Both the position numbers and the translations under genes were made by a program. Shown in pieces: positions 1 through 8,050 of a stretch of 64,000 nt of DNA. This stretch comes from JACTMZ01 sp044359955. Its GTDB lineage: Bacteria > Verrucomicrobiota > Verrucomicrobiia > Chthoniobacterales > JACTMZ01. Location: the NCBI GenBank assembly GCA_044359955.1, contig JBIKLF010000010.1, positions 1-64,000 on the forward strand, given 5' to 3'. Every line of letters begins with the position of its first letter. The stretch's first letter is position 1. A model generated the notes under the pieces. The model ran no database searches. It had not been told where the DNA came from and saw nothing but the letters and a program-made list of their open reading frames with translations.

Positions 1-390
1 TGGCTTGGGGGAAGTATCTCTCGCCTCGCAAATTCGTGGACGCTGGGGAATCCGATGTCGAGGCCTTTTTGCAGCATCTGGCCGACCAAGGCAAAGCCGG
101 TTGGCAGATCGAGCAGGCCGAGGCGGCGCTCAAGCTCCTGCACCAATCCCGCTACCCCGCCCCGTGGTCGGCTGATTGGAAAGTGCGCCAACCGCTCGCC
201 GCGGCCACAGCCTCCCCGGAGCGGCGGCCGCCGCTCGACGAAGAGTTCCTCCGTGTCCGGCATCAAGGCAAGTCCGACCGCGGTGAGCTGCCGCCGCGCT
301 TTGCCTCGTTCATCGACGAAATCCGCGCCGCCGTCCGCGCCCGTCACTCTTCCTACCGCACCGAGCAAATCTACGTCGGCTGGATCCGGT
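1..390 (+). pseudogene. Truncated integron-type tyrosine recombinase, N-terminal part
   Basis: An open frame enters from the left window edge (first in-frame codon at 3) and reads like the N-terminal core-binding domain of tyrosine recombinases of the integron-integrase type. The clearest motif is RARHSSYRTEQIYVGWIR at about 337-389, close to the family's RHYSxRTExxYVxWIRR. Right after this motif, near 390-400, the frame runs into the 3' end of the neighbouring minus-strand gene, whose stop codon is at 404-406. The whole catalytic domain (R, H-x-x-R, Y) is therefore missing, and the remaining in-frame translation to 494 is antisense to that neighbour. I read it as a gene remnant cut by rearrangement. 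An assembly join is the alternative. Confidence 0.75.
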
Positions 391-403
391 CCGCAGCATC
401 GCT

Positions 404-1498
404 TCACGGTGCCGCAGCATCCATCGCACAGCGGAATCCGACGTGGCTGCTGCCGGTGTCCGGCGGAGTTCCGCGTCGGGCCGTCGGGCGGTAGCTTTCG
501 CAGTAGGCCGGATGACAGAGGAAGGATCCGCCTTTGGTCACGCGGCGTTCCGCACCGGGAACGAGTGGCGGTGAGGGGTCGCCGGGGACCGGGGTTTCAC
601 GCTCGGAGTCGAGCGGTCCGCCCGGATCGCAGCAGGCTTGTTGGTCGTCGGTCCGCGTGGCGAAGGTATCGGCGCGGTAAAGGTCACTGCACCAATTCCA
701 CACGTTGCCACCCATATCATGAAGTCCGTATCCGTTGGGCGGGAAGGATCCGACGGGTGATGTGCCGGCAAAGCCGTCAGCGCGGTCGTTGCGGTAGGGG
801 AATGTGCCGGTCCAGCGGTTGACCATGAACCGGCCGTCCGGGTTCTCCTCATCGCCCCACGCGTAGCGCGCTTGGTCGAGTCCGCCGCGCGCGGCGAATT
901 CCCATTCCGCCTCGGTCGGCAGGCGCTGGCCGGCCCAGTCGGCATAAGCCTGCGCGTCCTCCCAAGCAACGTGGACCACGGGATGGTTGCCGCGTCCTTC
1001 CAGGTTGCTCGCCGGACCCTCGGGGTGGCGCCATGACGCGCCGGTGGTCCAAATCCACCATTGCGACATATCGCGAAGATCGACCGGGCCCTCCGTCGGA
1101 CGGAAGACGAGCGAACCGGGAGCCAGCACTTCGTCGGGTGGTTTCGGTGTATCAGGTGGGACCTGTTTTTTCATTTCCTCCCAATCGACCGGGCGTTCGG
1201 CCACCGTGAGGTAGCCGGTCGATTCAATGAAGCGGGCAAAGTCGTCATTGGTCACCGGGTTCACATCGAGAAAGAACGGGGAAACGGTGACACGGTGCGG
1301 GGGACTTTCGTTGGGGAAGGCATAGTCAGCCTCGGTCCCCATAATGAATTCGCCGCCGGGAATGAGAACCATGCCCGGCGGAACGGCGGTCGGCCCGCAG
1401 GCGGCGAGGGTCAGAGTGAGGAGCGCGAGGGCTCGTCGTGAGTGTTGCCGCCACGGGGCGGGTGTCGGCGTTATCGCGAGGGGGACATCGCGATCCAC
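404..1498 (-). CDS. Formylglycine-generating enzyme (sulfatase-modifying factor), lipoprotein
   Basis: FGE-sulfatase domain protein of 364 aa that should oxidise the active-site cysteine of type I sulfatases to formylglycine. Near the C-terminus (about residues 325-360) is GGSFLCHPAYC followed by GFRCA. Both cysteines of the copper-binding pair of aerobic FGEs are present at the correct five-residue spacing, so this looks like a true FGE rather than a generic FGE-like fold. The N-terminus has a basic and hydrophobic stretch ending in LTLAAC, a lipobox, which suggests an exported lipoprotein. It is the last gene of the sulfatase cluster, 26 bp after the HAD gene. The start is uncertain: GTG at 1498 is used, but an in-frame TTG overlapping the HAD stop is possible. 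Confidence 0.85.
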   Translation of the reverse strand: MDRDVPLAITPTPAPWRQHSRRALALLTLTLAACGPTAVPPGMVLIPGGEFIMGTEADYAFPNESPPHRVTVSPFFLDVNPVTNDDFARFIESTGYLTVAERPVDWEEMKKQVPPDTPKPPDEVLAPGSLVFRPTEGPVDLRDMSQWWIWTTGASWRHPEGPASNLEGRGNHPVVHVAWEDAQAYADWAGQRLPTEAEWEFAARGGLDQARYAWGDEENPDGRFMVNRWTGTFPYRNDRADGFAGTSPVGSFPPNGYGLHDMGGNVWNWCSDLYRADTFATRTDDQQACCDPGGPLDSERETPVPGDPSPPLVPGAERRVTKGGSFLCHPAYCESYRPTARRGTPPDTGSSHVGFRCAMDAAAP

Positions 1499-1524
1499 CT
1501 TTGGGCTGGCGGCGAAAGAGAGCT

Positions 1525-2553
1525 TCAATCCGCGAAAACTTTCGCCCAGTCCTTCTGCATGTCCACCACAATCCAGCCGCGCTCGGGTGCATCGGCCAGC
1601 GCTTCGACGAGTTGGCCGCTGCTTTTGGGCTTTGTGTCGTAAGCGTATTCGCGCTCGGTGTCGGTGTGGTGGATGATGAGACCGAACGACGGACGGGGAT
1701 TGTCGATCGTGGTGTATTCGAGCATTTCCTTGTCGCCATCGCTGTTGCCGAAGCAGGCGATCGGGCGGCGGCCGATGAATTGATGGATGGCGACGGGTTT
1801 GCCGGCCTTGTCGTCGATGAAGAGGGCGTCCATCGTTTTGAGCAGAACCGGGCCATCCTCGCGCAGTTCGTAGACCGTGCGGGCGTTCGAGCCGACGACC
1901 TGCTCGGGCGGCACACCGTAAACGCGCTCGCTGAAGACGCGCATGAAGTCCGCGCCTCCGCCGGAGACGAGAAAGGTTTTGAAGCCGTTCGCGCGCAGGT
2001 AGGCCAGCAGTTCCTGCATGGGTTGGTAGGTGAGTTGATCGTAGGGGCGGTCGAAGCGCGGGTGCTTCGCGGTGGCCAACCAATGACGCACGCGGTCGGC
2101 GAACTCGACCGTGGTCATGCCGGAGCCGGTCAGTTCGATGATCCGGAAGAGGCCCTTGTAGTGGTCGGCGAGCAAGGCGGGAAGGTTGCCGGCGAGGGCG
2201 GCTTGGACGGTGGGATCATCTTTCCACTCCGGTTCCTCGGGCAGTCGGCGTTTGAGTTCGTCCAGCGCGAAGGCCAATTGGAAAGGCATGGGGTTTTCCG
2301 GCCAGAGGGTGCCGTCATTGTCGAAGACCGCGATGCGCTCGGCAGGCGGGACGAAGTCCGGCGATTCCTTGTCCGTCACGCGGGTGACAAAATCAACGAC
2401 CGCCTTTTTCGCCGCCGTGTCGTGCCAGGAGGCGAGGGGAGGCGGGACTTTGCTGACCGGATCACCCGGGGCGGCGAGGCCGGACGCCGCGGCAAGGAGG
2501 AGAGCGATGATCGCGCGATTAGAAACTGATTTCGAAACCAAGAAGTGGACCAT
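1525..2553 (-). CDS. HAD-superfamily phosphatase, exported
   Basis: About 342 aa. The haloacid-dehalogenase nucleophile motif is VFDNDGTLW (Asp near residue 78, general acid Asp near 80). Motif II (FLVSGGG) and motif IV (FGNSDGDKEML) follow in the expected order, as in phosphoserine-phosphatase-type HAD hydrolases. An N-terminal hydrophobic stretch ending AAASGLAAP looks like a signal peptide, so the enzyme is probably periplasmic. The ATG at 2553 overlaps the end of the upstream outer-membrane protein gene by 35 bp; TTG at 2541 is an alternative. Membership of the sulfatase cluster suggests it dephosphorylates part of the same substrate or a released product. The substrate cannot be read from the sequence. 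Confidence 0.8.
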   Translation of the reverse strand: MVHFLVSKSVSNRAIIALLLAAASGLAAPGDPVSKVPPPLASWHDTAAKKAVVDFVTRVTDKESPDFVPPAERIAVFDNDGTLWPENPMPFQLAFALDELKRRLPEEPEWKDDPTVQAALAGNLPALLADHYKGLFRIIELTGSGMTTVEFADRVRHWLATAKHPRFDRPYDQLTYQPMQELLAYLRANGFKTFLVSGGGADFMRVFSERVYGVPPEQVVGSNARTVYELREDGPVLLKTMDALFIDDKAGKPVAIHQFIGRRPIACFGNSDGDKEMLEYTTIDNPRPSFGLIIHHTDTEREYAYDTKPKSSGQLVEALADAPERGWIVVDMQKDWAKVFAD

Positions 2554-3313
2554 GGGTGTTGACGTTGTATTCGAAGTTGGCTTGATCATAGTTGTAGCCG
2601 AGTGTGCGGTAACCGGCAATGAGCGCAGCCCACTGGCTGATCTGGACGCCGACCCCGGCGAAAGCCTGCCAGGTGAATTGCGAGTTGGCCCCGAAGCCGC
2701 CGACGTCGCCGCGGATTGGAACGAAGAGCCAATCATTCAGGTAGGTGCGCGTGCGCAGACCGACGACCGGGTCGATCCAAGTGCGGTCGTAGTAGCGCGA
2801 CAGGCTCGGGCTTGTCCCGGGTGTCAATTCGAGTTCGAGTCCCATCGAAACAAGACGAAATCCCGCCTGCAGATCCATGGTGAAGCGATCCGTCTGGATC
2901 ACACGGTAGCCGAGGTAGCTGGTCCAGAACAACTCATAGAGCGTACCCTGCAGATCACCGAAACTGGTTCCGGGCGTGGCTTTGGAGGATTGGAAACGGG
3001 CGTAGATGAGGTCGTTCTCCAAGCTCCAGCGGTCGTAGGCGACCTCGGCAACGAACATGGCGCCGATCTGGAGATTGGAAAGAATGGTCGAAGAATCCAT
3101 CCCCGCGTCGGTGCTAAGCGGTCCGGCCCCGATGCTGCCGCTGGTCGAGGTCAGCCAGGCATAAGGCGCGAGGCGGAAGCGCCACGGGGAGGCTTCCTCC
3201 TTGGCGGTTTCATCAACCGGCGTGGCAGCGGTGGCGGTGACCAGAGCAATCAAGACAAAGGCAGCAGCCCGCTGAGGCCAGCGGGCCCTACCGTAACGGA
3301 CGGCAGTCGGCAT
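2519..3313 (-). CDS. Outer-membrane beta-barrel protein
   Basis: 264 aa with an N-terminal signal region (hydrophobic AAAFVLIALVTATAATP) and a body of alternating aromatic and polar strands. Examples are WRFRLAPYAWLTS and AALIAGYRTLGYNYD, and the last residue is Phe (LLGFEISF), the usual C-terminal signature for outer-membrane assembly by BamA. It sits between the sulfatase (13 bp upstream) and the HAD gene (overlapping), so it may be a pore or surface protein of the sulfatase cluster. Oddity: the codons just after the start ATG lie in a palindrome (about 3268-3287) like the dispersed hairpins of this window, so a repeat appears to have been co-opted into the signal-peptide-coding region. No specific family could be named. 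Confidence 0.75.
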   Translation of the reverse strand: MPTAVRYGRARWPQRAAAFVLIALVTATAATPVDETAKEEASPWRFRLAPYAWLTSTSGSIGAGPLSTDAGMDSSTILSNLQIGAMFVAEVAYDRWSLENDLIYARFQSSKATPGTSFGDLQGTLYELFWTSYLGYRVIQTDRFTMDLQAGFRLVSMGLELELTPGTSPSLSRYYDRTWIDPVVGLRTRTYLNDWLFVPIRGDVGGFGANSQFTWQAFAGVGVQISQWAALIAGYRTLGYNYDQANFEYNVNTHGPLLGFEISF

Positions 3314-3326
3314 CGGACGTCTTGCT

Positions 3327-4865
3327 TTATTGCTGGACGCTGGTCACGGCTTCCATCACGCGGTCGAGATTGAAGCTGCCGGGCTTCTGGCGGGGCGGAT
3401 AATCTTTGAAGCTCTGCAGCCATTGGCCGACGTAGGCGGTGGCGGGGGCGATGACGAACATGTGCTCGAGATACCAGCGGCCGTAGTCCATGCCGATGTC
3501 TTGGGCCAACTCGAACGGATCCATGCGGAGGTTGTTCAGGATGGGCGCGCGCAGTTCGACGAAGGGCTGCTGCCAGACGTGCAGCCCATGCGCCTGCTGC
3601 TCGAGGAAGGTGATTTTCCAGTTGTCATAGCGCAAGGCGGCGACACTGCCGTCATCGGTCCAGTAAATGAACTCGCGGCGGGGCCACGCGGCGCCGTCTT
3701 TGAAGGCGGGCAGCAGGTTGTAGCCGTCGAGGTGGACCTTGTAATTACGGTCACCGATTTTGGCCCCTTTGAGCAGTTGCTCTTTGGCCTCGGGGTTGCC
3801 GGCGGCCGCGACGAGGGTGGGCAACATATCTTCGTGGGCGGCGATGTCATTGATCACCGTGCCGGGCTGGATGGTGCCCGGCCAGCGGATCATGGCGGGA
3901 ACGCGGTAGCCGCCTTCCCACTGGGTGTTTTTCTCGCCGCGGAACATGGTCGTGCCTCCGTCGGGCCAGGTGAAAGCTTCGGCGCCGTTGTCGGTCGAAT
4001 ACATCACAATGGTATTTTCCTCTAGGCCGAGTTCCTTGAGTTTGGCCAGAACCAGGCCGACGTGTCCGTCATGCTCGACCATCCCGTCGGCGTAGATGCC
4101 GAGGCCGGTCTTGCCGTCCGATTCTTCCTTCAGGTGGGTGAAGATGTGCATGCGGGTCGAGTTCCACCAGAGGAAGAAGGGTTTGTCGTCCTTGGCCGCC
4201 CGTTCCATGAAGTCGAGGGCCTTGGCGTTGACCTCCTCGTCGATGGTCTCCATGCGCTTGCGGGTCAGCGGGCCGGTATCCTCGATTTTCCCGTCGGCGA
4301 AACTGTGGATGACGCCGCGTGGTGCCCATTTCTTTTTGAACTCGGGGGTTTGCGGATAGTCAGGGTGCTCGGGTTCTTCCTCGGCGTTGAGGTGGTAAAG
4401 GTTGCCGAAAAATTCATCGAAGCCGTGGTTGGTCGGCAACATGTCGTCGGTGTCACCCAAATGGTTTTTGCCGAATTGTCCGGTGACATAGCCCTGAGCT
4501 TTGAGCAGCGTGGCGATGGTCGGATCCTCTTCCTTCATGCCCTCGGGTGCACCCGGCAGGCCGACCTTGGTCAGGCCGGTGCGGATGGGGGATTGTCCGG
4601 TGATGAAGGCGGCGCGTCCCGCGGTGCAGGATTGCTGGCCATACCAGTCGGTGAAGAGCGCGCCTTGTTTGGCGATGCTGTCGATGTTGGGTGTCTTGTA
4701 ACCCATCATGCCCATGTTGTAGGCGCTGATGTTGAACTGCCCGATGTCGTCACCCCAGATGACGAGGATGTTCGGTTTCTTGGCGGTTTCCTGCGCGGCG
4801 GCCGGGTGGAGGCCGAGGGCGACGATGGTGACCGCCATGAGGGCGGCGAGGGTGTGTGGCTTCAT
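3327..4865 (-). CDS. Type I sulfatase (arylsulfatase family)
   Basis: 512 aa with a signal peptide (MKPHTLAALM ... HPAAAQ) and the alkaline-phosphatase-superfamily sulfatase fold. The metal-binding pair is WGDD (Asp39, Asp40). The sulfatase signature is C80-T-A-G-R followed by AAFITGQ, so Cys80 is the residue converted to formylglycine. KNHLGD and YSTDNGAE are further active-site segments. It hydrolyses sulfate esters in the periplasm or outside the cell; the substrate is unknown. It is the first gene of a minus-strand cluster with an outer-membrane protein, a phosphatase and its own maturase (FGE), and is divergent from an AraC regulator. The start at 4865 gives the signal peptide; the frame is open further upstream but adds only a proline/arginine-rich stretch. 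Confidence 0.93.
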   Translation of the reverse strand: MKPHTLAALMAVTIVALGLHPAAAQETAKKPNILVIWGDDIGQFNISAYNMGMMGYKTPNIDSIAKQGALFTDWYGQQSCTAGRAAFITGQSPIRTGLTKVGLPGAPEGMKEEDPTIATLLKAQGYVTGQFGKNHLGDTDDMLPTNHGFDEFFGNLYHLNAEEEPEHPDYPQTPEFKKKWAPRGVIHSFADGKIEDTGPLTRKRMETIDEEVNAKALDFMERAAKDDKPFFLWWNSTRMHIFTHLKEESDGKTGLGIYADGMVEHDGHVGLVLAKLKELGLEENTIVMYSTDNGAEAFTWPDGGTTMFRGEKNTQWEGGYRVPAMIRWPGTIQPGTVINDIAAHEDMLPTLVAAAGNPEAKEQLLKGAKIGDRNYKVHLDGYNLLPAFKDGAAWPRREFIYWTDDGSVAALRYDNWKITFLEQQAHGLHVWQQPFVELRAPILNNLRMDPFELAQDIGMDYGRWYLEHMFVIAPATAYVGQWLQSFKDYPPRQKPGSFNLDRVMEAVTSVQQ

Positions 4866-5001
4866 GTGAGATTGATTCGTGGGGCCAGACCTTGGGGGCG
4901 GGGGCCTTTTTCTACTATGCAAAAACAGCGGAAAAGCACAGAAACTCCGAGGCGATCTTGATTCGCCGGCGGATGGCGCCGGGTTTTATTGATGAGTCTA
5001 T

Positions 5002-6000
5002 ATGCAGGCGCAAAATCCCAAACCGTCCCCTGCGGCCCAGCAGGTCTTGAGTGGCGTGATCCGCCGCGATGGCATCGAGGACATGAGTGGAGCGGTGCGG
5101 AATTTCTTCGACCTTGAGGCGGTGCAACTCGAGCCCGGCGTGTGTCGTTGCCAGATCGATTTTGTGGCGGCCGGCCGAGTGTTTTTTTATCGCGAGCATT
5201 ATCCGCTGCGCACCCAGCTGGTTGGCGAACTGCTGCACCACCGTTTCGGCTTTGCCATTCCGGAGGAGGGACCGGGTATCAAATTCGACGGGGAGCAAAT
5301 GGATGGTTGCCGTCTGGCCTCGGCGATGACGGGCGAGCAGATGGATGTGTTTGCGCCGGGCGGACTGAAGCAATTTGTCGTCCTGATCGATCACGCGCAT
5401 TTGCTCAGGCTGGCCGAGGAAACAAATCTGCCGTGGGCGGTGCAGCAGGCGCTGCGCCCCGGACGTTCCACCATGCCACTGGTCTCCAAGCCGAGTGCCG
5501 TCTCCGCCCTCAGCCGCCGTCTCCGCCAGGTGCTGCGCCAAGCGGCGGCCGGGAGACTGCAGATGGAGCCGGCCGCCCTGGAGGATTGGATCTACGCGGA
5601 GGCGCTCTCGATCTTGGATATCACGGGGCACCCGTGCGGACGGCCGCCGGCGGCGGTGGTGGTGCGGCGGGCAACGGAGATCGCCGACGCGCAACCCGGA
5701 CCTTGGCGCATCGCGTCCTTGTGCAGTCAACTCCACGTCAGCCCGAGCACGCTGCAATATGCTTTCAAGACCATCACCGGTCTGTCGCCCCATGCCTTTT
5801 TTCTGCATCGCAAGCTGAACCGGGCGCGGGTCGCCTTGCTGCGCGCGCACCCCGGAGAATCCAAGGTGACCGACATCGCCGTTGATTTGGGCTTCAGCGA
5901 ACTCGGCCGCTTCTCCGTGCGTTACCGCCGGCTCTTTGGAGAAAGCCCTTCGGAAACCCTGCGCCGGTCGCCAAGGATTTCGACCTTCGGCGGGTTTTGA
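5002..6000 (+). CDS. AraC-family transcriptional regulator
   Basis: 332 aa. The C-terminal 110 residues carry the double helix-turn-helix of AraC/XylS proteins: WRIASLCSQLHVSPSTLQYAF, then VTDIAVDLGFSELGRFSVRYRRLFGESPSETLRR. The N-terminal 220 residues form a sensor domain resembling those of EutR-like regulators, without a clear cupin. The gene is divergent from the sulfatase (137 bp between starts), so it most likely controls the sulfatase-FGE cluster, and the shared interval should hold its operators. The inducer is unknown. Confidence 0.88.
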   Translation: MQAQNPKPSPAAQQVLSGVIRRDGIEDMSGAVRNFFDLEAVQLEPGVCRCQIDFVAAGRVFFYREHYPLRTQLVGELLHHRFGFAIPEEGPGIKFDGEQMDGCRLASAMTGEQMDVFAPGGLKQFVVLIDHAHLLRLAEETNLPWAVQQALRPGRSTMPLVSKPSAVSALSRRLRQVLRQAAAGRLQMEPAALEDWIYAEALSILDITGHPCGRPPAAVVVRRATEIADAQPGPWRIASLCSQLHVSPSTLQYAFKTITGLSPHAFFLHRKLNRARVALLRAHPGESKVTDIAVDLGFSELGRFSVRYRRLFGESPSETLRRSPRISTFGGF

Positions 6001-6359
6001 GCGGCTTAGCCGTAAAAATTCAAAACGGGCGCGGATTCGAGCAGGGCACCGACGCATCCTTTTCTCCGCTGGTGCGCAGAGACGCTCACCAAACAGTTAC
6101 ACGAGGGGCCCATCGCCTTGGGACATTGTCCTTCGGCCCCGGGGTAGGGTCGGACCTCCGGGCCGACCGCGAACCTTCTCGGGGATTCGACGCGGCCGGT
6201 CCCAACCGGAACGCAGTGAAGATGGCCCCTAGGCAAAGGCCCAGCCCTACCACTCGATCAATAGTCGAAAAGAAAAGGACGTTGGGATTAGTCAACTCTC
6301 GCCCAGGCGCGCCTCTGGGGCAGCGCCGGAAAAGGCAGAATGTTTTGCATCGTTACGGC
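6001..6359. repeat. Intergenic repeat stretch with GGTAGGG/CCCTACC-bounded palindrome
   Basis: No gene seen. The part from 6143 to 6251 starts with GGTAGGG and ends with CCCTACC, an inverted pair. It contains an inner hairpin (GGTCGG ... CCGACC) and a CCGG-rich second one. It resembles a longer, diverged relative of the 66-bp elements described elsewhere in this window. Confidence 0.5.
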
Positions 6360-8006
6360 TCAGTGTGCTCGTAAAATTCTGGCCAGTTCCGCGATGCCTT
6401 CGGGATTTTCGTGGGCGCCGTGGCCGGAGGGGACGATTTTTTCGGAGCGCGCCTCGTTAAGGTGGGAACTCCAGTAAGGCACGACGCCGTCGGAACTGTT
6501 CGGTGCGTCGCCCTTGCCGCGGTCGCCGATGATGGAGTGGTAGGGCACGCTGGGTTTCATCGGGAGATTGAGGATGGCGGCCAGGAGTGGTGACCTGGCG
6601 CGGAGGAAGACGATGCTGTTGGCGGGGGCGACAAACAGTTCGCGCAGTTCTTGGCGCAGGGCCTGGCGGATGGTGATCATATCGCGCTGGGCAATGGTGA
6701 AGGGAAGGCGCACGAGGCGGGCGAAAAATTCAGCGAAGGGATTCACCGCCAAATCGCTTCCGCGGTGCGGGGTGGCGAAGAAAACCACCCGGCCCACGTC
6801 GTTGCGCGGGCCGAAGTTGATGATCCTGAGCAGGCGCTCCCTGGTCTGCGGAGTGAGGTCGAGCTTTTCCGGCGGCGTATTCATGAACTGCTGCCAGAGA
6901 TGCTTCCCGCCGGTGCGGATTTGCAGCCCGGAGACGAGTCCGCCCATGCTGTGTCCGACCAGCACCATGCGGTCGAGGTTCGGGTTGGCCCGGCGCGGAT
7001 CGAGTGTGGTGCGGAAGCGGTCCATCTCCTCGCGCAACTTCGCCGCCGTGGCCCAGACGGGCAGGCCGGTCGGGTAGAGGAAAAACCAGAATTGATAGCG
7101 CTCGCGGATCTTTTCGTCGGCCAGCAACTCGTTGACGGCCGGCACCCAGGTTTCGGGACGCGACATGAGGCCGTGGACAAAGACCACGGGGATTTTGTCG
7201 GGATCATAGGGGGAAAATTGGAAGAGGCCGGCCTGGTCCATGGTCAGATCGGTGCGGATGAGCGAACGGATATCCATGCTGCGGTTGCGGCCTTTGGAGA
7301 GCATGTAAGCGAGCGGAGCGGTGAAATCGGCGGCGAGCTTGGCACGACGTCCGTTGATGATCACATCGTCGTCCTTGCTCGTGCGGTAGAAAACGAGCTG
7401 CGGTTGGCCGCGATCGGACTGCAAGACGGCGGTGACGGCTTCGGTAATTCCGGCCTGCGGAGGGATCCCGGGTTGTCCGCTCAGGTGCGGCGAGGACGGC
7501 ACATAGCGCACCACGTAGGGCGCGCCCGCGCCATCTTGGGTGGTGCGAACGCGCAGCCTTTCGATACGCAAAGCGGAGGCCGGAAGGAGTTCGTCCGCGC
7601 TGCGCGGGTCCATGGTCCGGTCCGAACCACCGGCCACGCGCAGGGTCTTGCCGTTCCGCAAGGTGACCGGCGCGAATTGGCGCGCCTGCAGCGCGGAAAC
7701 CAGGGTCTCGGTCGCCGTTTGATGGATCTGTTGTTGCATGCTGCCGGGCCGTGCGGTGTTGGTCAGGCGTATGGCCTCGACGAGGTCCGAAATTTTCTCC
7801 GTCTCGCCCACGCCGCGCCCGACCGCCTGTTTGAGGAGTGCGGCGGCGCGGTCGTCACCATTGTGCGCCGCCAAATTCCGCGCCTCGCCTTGCCGGGCCG
7901 ATAAATTTTGCACCTGCAAGCCGACGACGGTGCAACCGGTGGAGAGTGAGACCATGGCGAGGGCGGCCAAGGCGTGGAGGGTGGCGAGAGGAGGACGGGC
8001 AAACAT
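6360..8006 (-). CDS. Alpha/beta-hydrolase lipoprotein (lipase-like)
   Basis: 548 aa. The N-terminal signal sequence ends in the lipobox STGC, predicting a membrane-anchored lipoprotein. The C-terminal half has the alpha/beta-hydrolase core: oxyanion strand VVFVHGLMS, then the nucleophile elbow GHSMGG, with a late His-containing segment (VPSGHGAHENPEG) as a candidate catalytic base. The first 240 residues are a lineage-type extension without a recognised motif. It probably acts on an ester of lipid or cell-envelope origin. It stands alone, 44 bp downstream of rarA on the same strand. Confidence 0.8.
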   Translation of the reverse strand: MFARPPLATLHALAALAMVSLSTGCTVVGLQVQNLSARQGEARNLAAHNGDDRAAALLKQAVGRGVGETEKISDLVEAIRLTNTARPGSMQQQIHQTATETLVSALQARQFAPVTLRNGKTLRVAGGSDRTMDPRSADELLPASALRIERLRVRTTQDGAGAPYVVRYVPSSPHLSGQPGIPPQAGITEAVTAVLQSDRGQPQLVFYRTSKDDDVIINGRRAKLAADFTAPLAYMLSKGRNRSMDIRSLIRTDLTMDQAGLFQFSPYDPDKIPVVFVHGLMSRPETWVPAVNELLADEKIRERYQFWFFLYPTGLPVWATAAKLREEMDRFRTTLDPRRANPNLDRMVLVGHSMGGLVSGLQIRTGGKHLWQQFMNTPPEKLDLTPQTRERLLRIINFGPRNDVGRVVFFATPHRGSDLAVNPFAEFFARLVRLPFTIAQRDMITIRQALRQELRELFVAPANSIVFLRARSPLLAAILNLPMKPSVPYHSIIGDRGKGDAPNSSDGVVPYWSSHLNEARSEKIVPSGHGAHENPEGIAELARILRAH

Positions 8007-8050
8007 GGCAAAGTGAACCTATCGGGATGGGCGGTGATGGAAAGCCTGCC

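Noticed and set aside
1499..2083. N-terminal extension of the FGE gene upstream of 1498
   Set aside because: It is an out-of-frame reading of the HAD gene, Arg/Pro-rich, and without homology-like features.
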